Assembly (NCBI GenBank): GCA_024278435.1
Contig: JAJRTD010000189.1
Span: forward strand, 1 to 7,217
Length of the DNA stretch: 7,217 bases
Direction of reading: 5' to 3'
From: Gammaproteobacteria bacterium
GTDB lineage: Bacteria > Pseudomonadota > Gammaproteobacteria > SZUA-229
Both the position numbers and the translations under genes were made by a program. The notes under the pieces were generated by a model that saw only the letters and a program-made list of their open reading frames with translations, searched no databases and had not been told where the DNA came from. This document shows, in pieces, positions 1 through 5,146 of the stretch; the first letter of the stretch is position 1, and every line of letters starts with the position of its first letter.

Positions 1-306
1 CCGGAGCAGGAAGTTCTGTGTGGCATTACCGTTATTGGTAATCGTGAACGCAACTGCCTGGGCAGTCGCACCGGGTCCTACACTGGTTGTACCGATACGT
101 GCAACCGTAAAGTTGATCTTACGGTCTTCCTTAAAGGTGAATGATGCATTGATATCAGCCTGTGTTGCACCACCTACCGTATAACTCAGGGTCGCGGTGT
201 TTGATATATCACCACCTGCTGCAGCAAATGCGTTTGATGCACCGAACAGGCTGAAACCGCCTGCCAGTGCCAGGCCCAACAGCCTGTTTCGTTTACTAGT
301 TTTCAT
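1..306 (-). CDS. Exported DUF11-type surface protein, N-terminal part only (runs off the left edge)
   Basis: The frame is open from ATG at 306 to base 1, giving 102 codons with the 3' part outside the window. The product starts MKTSKRNRLLGLALAGGF with a hydrophobic core and a cleavage-type ending SNAFA-AAGGD, a clear Sec signal peptide of about 29 residues. The mature part (DISNTATLSYTVGG, then KEDRKINFTVAR, then FTITNNGNATQNFLLR) matches the N-terminal domain of the 388-aa protein encoded at 1257-2423 almost motif for motif, so the two are paralogues. This kind of beta-rich N-terminal domain precedes DUF11 repeats in secreted proteins of gammaproteobacteria (family knowledge). The start is set by a good ribosome-binding site, AAGAGG at 315-320, eight bases before the ATG, and by the signal peptide following at once. 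The frame stays open a further 131 codons upstream, but none of those ATGs has a ribosome-binding site. The role is unknown; cell-surface or periplasmic location is inferred. Confidence 0.85.
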   Translation of the reverse strand, partial: MKTSKRNRLLGLALAGGFSLFGASNAFAAAGGDISNTATLSYTVGGATQADINASFTFKEDRKINFTVARIGTTSVGPGATAQAVAFTITNNGNATQNFLLR

Positions 307-326
307 TATGTTTTCCTCTTTTAGGA

Positions 327-342
327 AATCTCTTGCGAGATT
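327..342 (-). promoter_or_regulatory. Small GNRA-loop hairpin just upstream of a ribosome-binding site
   Basis: On the minus strand the sequence reads AATCTC-GCAA-GAGATT, a perfect 6-bp stem closed by C-G with a GCAA tetraloop, which is the stable GNRA class. It ends six bases before the AAGAGG ribosome-binding site of the left-edge gene. It could keep the site exposed or stabilise the mRNA 5' part. A 6-bp inverted repeat can also arise by chance. Confidence 0.35.
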
Positions 343-442
343 ATTAATGTTTTGTTTTTCCGTTATTCCAAAGAATTTTTTTTGATATTTTGAAAAATCA
401 TAAAATTTCTTCAGTGTTTTTTTTCTGGCCAGCCATTCCATC

Positions 443-536
443 GGCGGGCCTGTTGTTTTCGGCGGACCCGTGCCACTGGAATAAATTTCCGGTGGCACGG
501 GTCCGCCTGGCGGGCCGGTATCATTTGGCGGCCCGT
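443..536. repeat. Diverged direct repeat flanking the inverted repeat
   Basis: Two related segments, 443-471 and 509-536, share the pattern GGCGGGCC, about ten variable bases, then GGCGG(A)CCCGT. The GGCGG starts lie at 443, 461, 509 and 527, so each pair is spaced 18 bp apart. The second segment lacks one base relative to the first. Together with the inverted repeat they form a compact GC-rich block of about 95 bp in otherwise AT-rich DNA, suggestive of a small repetitive element or of duplicated short blocks. Confidence 0.55.
461..507. repeat. Inverted repeat with 20-bp arms and 7-bp loop
   Basis: The left arm (461-480, GGCGGACCCGTGCCACTGGA) and the right arm (488-507) are reverse complements except at 477/491. 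The 7-bp loop ATAAATT separates them. The exception is a U-G wobble in plus-strand RNA but an A-C mismatch in minus-strand RNA. The stem is very GC-rich in AT-rich surroundings. Neither side is followed by a T run, so it is not a standard terminator. It could be an mRNA-stabilising or processing hairpin between the 168-aa gene and the next gene, or the palindromic core of a small repeat element. Confidence 0.85.
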
Positions 537-740
537 CTCGCATGTGGAAGATAAGCGGACCGTCCCTGTTACCGGCAGATTTTCTGAAGATATTGTTCAT
601 GATTTTTTTGTAGCTGAAATCAACAGGCGTAAAAACGACAATTGACCCAGTCAGAATGGGCCATAATTGTTTATCAAATTGTCGAATTAAACTTCGCATC
701 TATTTTTTCAACGAGTAGCTGTTTGTTCCTGGAAATTTAT

Positions 741-1247
741 CTAGGGTGACTTGATCGTTGTCTTGTAAGTAACCCTGCCTTTCTCACCCGGCTTCAGGGA
801 TTTTTTATAAACCCAGCGAATCGCTGTGTAATCTTCCGGTTTTGCCTGCCAGGTTTTTCCACTTTTATCCTTTACCTGCAGGGCATCTGCTGCGGCAAAG
901 GTTTTGCCGTCAACCGAAAAAGTAATTTCTGTTGAATCCCCGGTTACCGAACCGGCCCGGTACAGTGAATTGTTCGCGATGGGGTTTTTGATAACGATGT
1001 TTGATATGTCCTGGTAACTGACATTTTCAAAAGTAATCTCATACAGGATGACATCTTCAGGAAGCACCAGTGCCGGATCAACATAATCGTATTTCACGGT
1101 GCCATCAGCATTTTTACTGATGACCTGCTTGAACGCCTTGTTGGTAAAACGAATGGCGCCGTCTTCCGCATAGGCATTCATTGAAAAAATCAATGCAAGA
1201 ACAGAAAGCAGTAATGTTGTAAACAGGTTTTGTTTTATGGTTTTCAT
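741..1247 (-). CDS. Small exported protein with one DUF11-like domain (168 aa)
   Basis: This is a complete gene starting with ATG and ending with TAG. Residues 1-27 form a Sec signal peptide (MKTIKQNLFTTLLLSVLALI, ending NAYA before EDGA). The rest looks like a single DUF11 / conserved-repeat beta-sandwich: PEDVILYEITFENVSYQDIS, a 'V-I-x-x-P-I-x-x-N-S-L-Y' strand pair, FSVDGKTF, then IRWVYKKSLKPGEKGRVTYK near the C-terminus. The family hallmarks are the 'D/NPIPxNTxY' element, here NPIANNSLY, and the 'IRW...L.PGE.G.V.Y' end. No anchor or sorting signal is visible, so it is probably periplasmic, secreted or held by a partner. The start is supported by GAGG at 1255-1258, seven bases before the ATG, overlapping the TGA stop of the preceding gene, with nine bases between stop and start. 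That tight junction means co-transcription and probably translational coupling. Molecular function is unknown. Confidence 0.85.
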   Translation of the reverse strand: MKTIKQNLFTTLLLSVLALIFSMNAYAEDGAIRFTNKAFKQVISKNADGTVKYDYVDPALVLPEDVILYEITFENVSYQDISNIVIKNPIANNSLYRAGSVTGDSTEITFSVDGKTFAAADALQVKDKSGKTWQAKPEDYTAIRWVYKKSLKPGEKGRVTYKTTIKSP

Positions 1248-1256
1248 TTTTTAGCC

Positions 1257-2423
1257 TCAATCAATGGTTACTTCGAAAATAATGGTATTTGTTGTTCCGG
1301 GCGCAACTGCAACGGCTCCGCCCTGGCTTAAATCCACTGCAATCGATACAACCGGTTTGCTTGCAATATCAATCGCACGTGAATAATCGGTTGGTGCATC
1401 ATCGGCATCGGTCTGGGCAATGCCGTTCAACCGGATGGATGCATCGGTATAGCTTGTATTTGCAGGAATGGGGTCGGTGATCAGCAGGTTATCAACAGCG
1501 GTATTACCGGCTACCGTCACCTCGAGCTGGTAACGCAGGGTGGCGCCGGGATGCGGATCATTACCACCGACGGTATCAATGATGGTGACCGTTTTTGTGA
1601 TATTTACCGGTGAAGTCACCTGGTAGGCACCGGCATCAACATGCTGCCCGTTACTGGCTATGTCCTGGTTTAAATCGGTACTGATATCTTCCGGGTTCAA
1701 ACCGGCGGGATCATTAAAAACCGTTTCCATGGTAGCCGGATTGTCAGCAACATTGTTCGGCGTGCCGGCAGGAACACTGCTGGCGCCGTTGCTGAAAACA
1801 CCTGCCGGGCTGATGTTGCCGTTATCGTCGGCATTGATTACAGCACCTTCGCTACCATTGGCGCCGCCTTCAGCAACCTGGGAAATTAATGCGATTGCAG
1901 CCACATCATCGGTCGCCACTGCCGGCATATCGGCCAGCACGTAGACGATACGCGAAGCATTAACCGCCAGCTCATCGACAAATACAGCGGTATCTTCACC
2001 AGGCTGGTAACCCGGGGTAACACCACTCTCAACAAAAACCCGGACGCTTCCCGCTAAAGGATCAAAGTTATCAGCCGGCAGCCCGAATGGATTCGGGCTG
2101 GTATTTACCGCCGTCAGCAGAAAATCCTGGACAGCATTGCCGCTATTGGTCACGGTGAACTGCATAACCGCATTGGTCATACCACTGATAACCGGAACGG
2201 CAGAACCGCCGTTTGATTCAGTAACAAAAAAGTTGACCTTGCGGTCTTCAACGAATGATGAGGTGAATGTGATTGATTCCGGGTTACCGCCGATGACATA
2301 GTCAATGGTTGCCGTACTGTTGATCAAATCGCCAGCGGCAGAAAATGCTTTTAGCGGAAAAAGCAGAGAGAGGATAAAAACAGGAAGTAATAAAAAAAAT
2401 CTTTCAGCAGAAGAAATTTTCAT
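1257..2423 (-). CDS. Exported DUF11 domain protein (388 aa)
   Basis: Residues 1-29 from the ATG at 2423 form a strong Sec signal peptide (MKISSAER, hydrophobic FFLLLPVFILSLLF, then KAFSA before AGD). Residues 30-120 form an N-terminal domain (STATIDYVIGG, VEDRKVNFFV, FTVTNSGNAVQDFLL) shared with the protein encoded at 1-306. Residues 121-270 are an acidic, Asn/Ala-rich region with Asp-rich stretches, such as NADDNGN, that could bind calcium (inference). Residues 273-388 form a DUF11 repeat: ITKTVT, GATLRYQLEV, VDNLLITDPIPANTSYTDAS, ending in IIFEVTID. The frame extends 18 codons further to a TTG at 2477, but neither start has a clear ribosome-binding site. The ATG at 2423 is preferred because it puts the signal peptide at the N-terminus. 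It is the first gene of the cassette and is followed after nine bases by the 168-aa gene. The role, possibly structural or adhesive at the surface, is inferred from the family only. Confidence 0.85.
   Translation of the reverse strand: MKISSAERFFLLLPVFILSLLFPLKAFSAAGDLINSTATIDYVIGGNPESITFTSSFVEDRKVNFFVTESNGGSAVPVISGMTNAVMQFTVTNSGNAVQDFLLTAVNTSPNPFGLPADNFDPLAGSVRVFVESGVTPGYQPGEDTAVFVDELAVNASRIVYVLADMPAVATDDVAAIALISQVAEGGANGSEGAVINADDNGNISPAGVFSNGASSVPAGTPNNVADNPATMETVFNDPAGLNPEDISTDLNQDIASNGQHVDAGAYQVTSPVNITKTVTIIDTVGGNDPHPGATLRYQLEVTVAGNTAVDNLLITDPIPANTSYTDASIRLNGIAQTDADDAPTDYSRAIDIASKPVVSIAVDLSQGGAVAVAPGTTNTIIFEVTID
2079..2100. repeat. Perfect 10-bp-arm inverted repeat inside a coding region
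   Basis: CAGCCCGAAT and ATTCGGGCTG are exact reverse complements separated by GG, giving a very tight hairpin. It lies inside the 388-aa gene, where it encodes the SPNPFGL segment at about residues 109-115. It may slow translation or be chance. Confidence 0.6.
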
Positions 2424-2656
2424 TGCTAAAACGTTATTAAAAAACCGTTGTAAAAAATTGTTGCCAATAAAGTTCAAAATTATTTAACCAGTATCAAAAA
2501 TAACAAATTCATCAAATGCGGCGCCCGTTAAAAAATTTTCTAACGTCGTAATTATTTTTTGCATTTGAAATATAAAATCTCTACGTTTAAAACACGGAGA
2601 AGATCTATTTAAATTTGATATTTTTTATTATTGTTTTTTTGTTTTGTAATAGATAT

Positions 2657-2685
2657 AAAATAGACACTAAGTACGTGAATATCAA
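2657..2685 (-). promoter_or_regulatory. Possible sigma-70 promoter of the surface-protein cassette
   Basis: On the minus strand TTGATA (2685-2680) and TATTTT (2662-2657) are separated by 17 bases, giving 5/6 and 4/6 matches to the -35 and -10 consensus. It would start transcription near 2650 and leave a leader of about 225 bases before the ATG at 2423. The region is very AT-rich, so chance matches are likely. Confidence 0.3.
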
Positions 2686-2719
2686 AGAATTTCCCATAAT
2701 TAGTTCAGTTAAAATCGTT

Positions 2720-2751
2720 GTCACAAACTGACAATAATGTCAGTTTTTTGA
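2720..2751. repeat. Inverted repeat, possible operator or hairpin
   Basis: AAACTGACA (2725-2733) and TGTCAGTTT (2738-2746) form a perfect 9-bp inverted repeat around ATAA. It extends imperfectly to GTCA at 2720 and TGAC at 2748-2751. The core element TGTCA/TGACA occurs four times within about 35 bp. On the plus strand the right arm runs into TTTTTT, which resembles a weak terminator, but no plus-strand gene leads into it. It lies about 35 bp upstream of the proposed -35 of the cassette, a reasonable position for an activator site. Confidence 0.45.
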
Positions 2752-2880
2752 CAGTGATCAGGAAGCTTCGAAATGATTGATTACTAAGCTCAGGTTTTGA
2801 AGAATTTCCGGCCTGGAATAAGCATCAAAATGACCATTTATCGGGTATTCAGCACCATTAACCAGAACGCTGGGGTAACG

Positions 2881-2894
2881 AGTGAATATTCACT
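2881..2894. repeat. Perfect 14-bp palindrome
   Basis: AGTGAATATTCACT is its own reverse complement. With no loop it suits a dimeric DNA-binding protein better than an RNA hairpin. It lies in the intergenic region upstream of the surface-protein cassette, about 195 bp from the proposed promoter. The role is not shown. Confidence 0.4.
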
Positions 2895-3147
2895 GTCGCT
2901 ATTTCAACAATAATGCTGAAAATTATTTTTTTAAAACCTGTAAAACTGTGTGCCCGGTCACATAATCAGTGGCACATCAGGATCATTTTCATAACATTTT
3001 CTAAACGCTTGTTTATCAGTCGTACGGCAAGCAACACGGCTGTTGAATCAGTTATCGATAATTCTATTGCCGGAACAAGGCACAATAATCACCGTACACC
3101 GGCCGTTTACCCCCCCGAAGAACACCAATAACCCTTTGTATTTGAAC

Positions 3148-3173
3148 AAAAAAAATGACCCTAAAAGGGTCAT
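3148..3173 (-). terminator. Rho-independent terminator after amiB
   Basis: On the minus strand ATGACCCT-TTT-AGGGTCAT forms a perfect 8-bp stem with a 3-base loop. The T run encoded by 3148-3155 follows, overlapping the last stem base. It begins 41 bases after the amiB stop codon. It closes the nnr-tsaE-amiB operon and separates it from the surface-protein cassette. Confidence 0.9.
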
Positions 3174-3214
3174 CAGCAGTTTTCCATGTGAGTTTTATTA
3201 TTATTTTTATAGTG

Positions 3215-4531
3215 CTAACTCACTGGAATTTTCAACACCTGTCCTGCCACCAGGCTGTTCGCGAACAAAGCATTTCGCGCACGTAAATCGTTTTCATTTA
3301 TCTTGTAATTGTTTGCGATGGTTTTTATATCATCTCCTTCATTGACCCGGTATTCGGCTTCGGCCGATGCCAGCCAGGTTCCCGGTGGCGCCTTGCGGGC
3401 AAAATACTTGTTTACGCCACGGGTAATGGCTTTGGCGACTTTCTTCTGATGTGACGCACTGCGCAGGTTTTTTTCTTCGCGCGGGTTGGAGATAAACGCG
3501 GTTTCGATAAGAATGGACGGAATATTCGGCGCTTTCAACACGGCAAATCCCGCCTGCTGAACTTTTTTCTTGTGTACCCGGTTGACCGATTTGATCTGGT
3601 GCAGTATTTCACTGCCAATATCCAGGCTGGATTCGATGGTGCCGGTCAGCGACAGGTCAAACAGCACTTCTTTAACCATCTGGTCCTGGACGGACAGATT
3701 CACATCGCCGAATAGCAGGTCTGCTGCATTTTCTTTTTCCGCCAGCATGCGCGCGGTTTCTGAACTGGCACCGTCAACGGATAATGCATACACGGATGAT
3801 CCCCTGGCACGCGGATCCGGGAAGGAATCGGCATGCAGTGAAATCATCATGTCCGCATGATGATCACGAGCCTTATGAATGCGGTCACGTAATCGCATAA
3901 AGCGGTCATTTTTTCGTACCAGCACGGCTTTCATGCCACGTTGCTGGTTAATTGTTTTTTCAAGTCGCTTTGCAATCTGCAGGGTTATCTGTTTTTCATG
4001 GGTACCTGCCCGGCCCGTTGCACCCGGATCTTTGCCGCCATGGCCGGCGTCAATGGCAATAATGACGTCACGCTTGGCTGACTTCTTAACCCTGGCTGAT
4101 TTATTCTTGTTGTGTAAATCCAGCACCAGTCGATGACCGGACTGTCCGGACGGCGCCAGCAGAAAACTTCTCGGGGTAACGTCCGAACTTAAATCAAACA
4201 CCACGCGCAGATCATTGCCGTTACGTACACCGCTGCGGATACTGCGTATCAGGGAATTTGCCTGCACCTGGTCAACCAGGCCATGCGACATTCTGGCGTT
4301 TTTAATATCCAGTACGACACGCTCGGGATTATGCAGGGAGAAAACAGAATGCTCCGCAACTGTATTCAGGTCAAAAACCAGGCGGACATAATCTTTATTG
4401 CTGGACAGCCGAATGTCCTGCACTTTTGCACTGCGCCCGGCAGCGACTGAAATGGCAGGCACAGCAGAAGCCGCCAGTGAACTGAGACCGGCCAGACTTT
4501 TAAGAAATTGTCGACGATTATTTTCCTTCAT
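3215..4531 (-). CDS. amiB: N-acetylmuramoyl-L-alanine amidase, AmiB/AmiC type, with LysM domain
   Basis: This is a periplasmic zinc amidase that cuts the amide bond between MurNAc and L-Ala to split septal peptidoglycan during daughter-cell separation. The protein (438 aa) begins with a twin-arginine signal (NRRQFLK then a hydrophobic Ala/Leu/Ser stretch to about residue 32), so Tat export is expected as for E. coli AmiA and AmiC. Residues 36-140 form an AMIN domain, which targets the septum. Residues 155-378 form Amidase_3: DAGHGG (H164), THEKQ (E179), SLHAD (H233) as zinc ligands, and ILIETAFISN with catalytic E343. Residues about 265-312 match the regulatory helix segment that EnvC/NlpD-type activators displace. 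Residues 393-437 form a C-terminal LysM domain (YRVNEGDDIKTIANNY... LKIPV), which binds glycan. It lies 135 bp after tsaE and ends before a terminator. The start is set by the Tat signal; the ribosome-binding site is weak. The choice between amiB and amiC rests on the neighbours. Confidence 0.95.
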   Translation of the reverse strand: MKENNRRQFLKSLAGLSSLAASAVPAISVAAGRSAKVQDIRLSSNKDYVRLVFDLNTVAEHSVFSLHNPERVVLDIKNARMSHGLVDQVQANSLIRSIRSGVRNGNDLRVVFDLSSDVTPRSFLLAPSGQSGHRLVLDLHNKNKSARVKKSAKRDVIIAIDAGHGGKDPGATGRAGTHEKQITLQIAKRLEKTINQQRGMKAVLVRKNDRFMRLRDRIHKARDHHADMMISLHADSFPDPRARGSSVYALSVDGASSETARMLAEKENAADLLFGDVNLSVQDQMVKEVLFDLSLTGTIESSLDIGSEILHQIKSVNRVHKKKVQQAGFAVLKAPNIPSILIETAFISNPREEKNLRSASHQKKVAKAITRGVNKYFARKAPPGTWLASAEAEYRVNEGDDIKTIANNYKINENDLRARNALFANSLVAGQVLKIPVS

Positions 4532-4561
4532 CGTTGGAATACGATCATCGCGCCCCTTGGA

Positions 4562-4588
4562 GTTATAAATACAACTTGGTTATGTAAA
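4562..4588 (-). promoter_or_regulatory. Weak candidate promoter for amiB in the tsaE-amiB gap
   Basis: On the minus strand TTTACA (4588-4583) and TATAAC (4567-4562) each match the consensus at five of six positions, but the spacer is only 15 bases. The 135-bp AT-rich gap between tsaE and amiB is long for this otherwise tight operon, so a separate amiB promoter is plausible. No terminator is seen in the gap. Confidence 0.25.
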
Positions 4589-4666
4589 GCTATTGTGGCA
4601 AATTTTTAAAATAATGCAAGCATTTTCATATATTTTTTATACACATAGTAGACTTTCCTATAGTCA

Positions 4667-5146
4667 TTAATCAGGAAAGACCTGTAACATCAACTTCTTA
4701 CCTTTTTCTGTGAGCGCGGTAACCAGCAGTTCTCTACCTGCATTCTGGTAGCGAAACTCACAAATCCAGTCCGCAGGCGGCAGAAAACCGGTCGCTTTTT
4801 CCGGCCATTCCACCAGGCAAACAGAACTATCATTAAAATAATCCCGGGCACCGGTAAACTCCAGCTCTTCGGGATCGGCAAGGCGGTAGAGATCAAAGTG
4901 GTAACACATGCGATTGCCACTTATGGGATAAGGTTCCACCAGGGTGTAGGTCGGACTTTTGACCACACCATCGAAACCACTGGCATGGATAAAGCCCCTG
5001 GCAAAGGTTGTTTTACCGGCACCCAGATCGCCTTTCAGCAACATAATAAAGGATGAACCCAGCTGCTGTGCCACGGTTTCGGCCAGCGCTATCTGCTCGG
5101 CTTGGCCTGCCAGGAAGCACTTTTTTGTTAAGCGGGCGGCACTCAC
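4667..5146 (-). CDS. tsaE: tRNA threonylcarbamoyladenosine biosynthesis ATPase TsaE
   Basis: This cytoplasmic P-loop ATPase (159 aa, normal family length) works with TsaB and TsaD to make t6A at position 37 of ANN-decoding tRNAs, using TsaC-made threonylcarbamoyl-AMP. Visible motifs are the Walker A loop GDLGAGKTT at 39-47, the family segment VKSPTYTLVEPY at 62-73, HFDLYRL at 83-89, and LVEWPEK at 111-117, which contains the conserved EWPE acidic box. The gene starts with GTG at 5146 and overlaps the nnr stop as GTGA, a four-base overlap that implies translational coupling. An AGGG lies immediately before the start, too close to be a good ribosome-binding site. The nnr-tsaE pairing is the conserved gammaproteobacterial arrangement. 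Confidence 0.96.
   Translation of the reverse strand: MSAARLTKKCFLAGQAEQIALAETVAQQLGSSFIMLLKGDLGAGKTTFARGFIHASGFDGVVKSPTYTLVEPYPISGNRMCYHFDLYRLADPEELEFTGARDYFNDSSVCLVEWPEKATGFLPPADWICEFRYQNAGRELLVTALTEKGKKLMLQVFPD

Larger units (their letters stand above)
307..740 (-). other. 434-bp gap between two surface-protein genes, structured and open in one frame
   Basis: No independent gene can be supported here. Read on the minus strand in frame with the gene starting at 306, there is no stop from ATG at 699 (a TAG sits directly before it at 700-702) down to 306, which is 131 codons. The middle of that reading is rich in Gly and Pro, with GPP occurring at about residues 54, 58, 74 and 80. The flanking parts are Lys/Phe-rich and look like AT-rich noncoding DNA. 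Possible ATGs at 699, 600, 543 and 441 all lack a Shine-Dalgarno sequence. The gap also holds the large inverted repeat at 461-507, a diverged direct repeat around it, and a GNRA hairpin at 327-342. No Rho-independent terminator is seen after the 168-aa gene, so the third gene may be read through from the genes before it. A weak promoter of its own cannot be excluded. Confidence 0.5.
2424..3147. other. Long AT-rich intergenic region between amiB and the surface-protein cassette
   Basis: About 720 bp separate the terminator after amiB from the start of the cassette. No gene is supported. The plus-strand frames at 2913-3131 and 3043-3345 have no ribosome-binding site or recognisable motif, and the second runs over the amiB terminator and 3' end. 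Roughly 2500-2700 is strongly AT-rich and suits a promoter and long leader for the cassette. Two palindromes (2720-2751 and 2881-2894) lie further upstream. The stretch 2950-3130 is less AT-rich and could be a decayed remnant, but nothing recognisable is seen on either strand. Confidence 0.5.

Noticed and set aside
197..385. Plus-strand frame of 62 codons
   Set aside because: It is antisense to the signal peptide region and leader of the left-edge gene, with no ribosome-binding site.
461..507. Large hairpin as a Rho-independent terminator of the 168-aa gene
   Set aside because: No T run follows it on either strand, and it lies more than 230 bp after the stop codon.
1660..1944. Plus-strand frame of 94 codons with Ala/Leu/Pro-rich product
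   Set aside because: It is antisense to the acidic Asn/Ala-rich part of the 388-aa gene, whose composition produces long open antisense frames.
2424..2477. TTG start at 2477 for the 388-aa gene
   Set aside because: It would bury the signal peptide behind 18 residues and has no ribosome-binding site; the ATG at 2423 gives a normal signal peptide.
2720..2751. Inverted repeat with T run as a plus-strand terminator
   Set aside because: No plus-strand gene leads into it and the stem is AT-rich; an operator-like role is more plausible.
2913..3131. Plus-strand frame of 72 codons as a small gene
   Set aside because: It has no ribosome-binding site and no recognisable motif, the composition looks like noncoding AT-rich DNA, and it is the only frame of its kind in this gap.
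3043..3345. Plus-strand frame of 100 codons as a gene
   Set aside because: It runs through the amiB terminator and into the 3' end of amiB, and its product has no recognisable feature.
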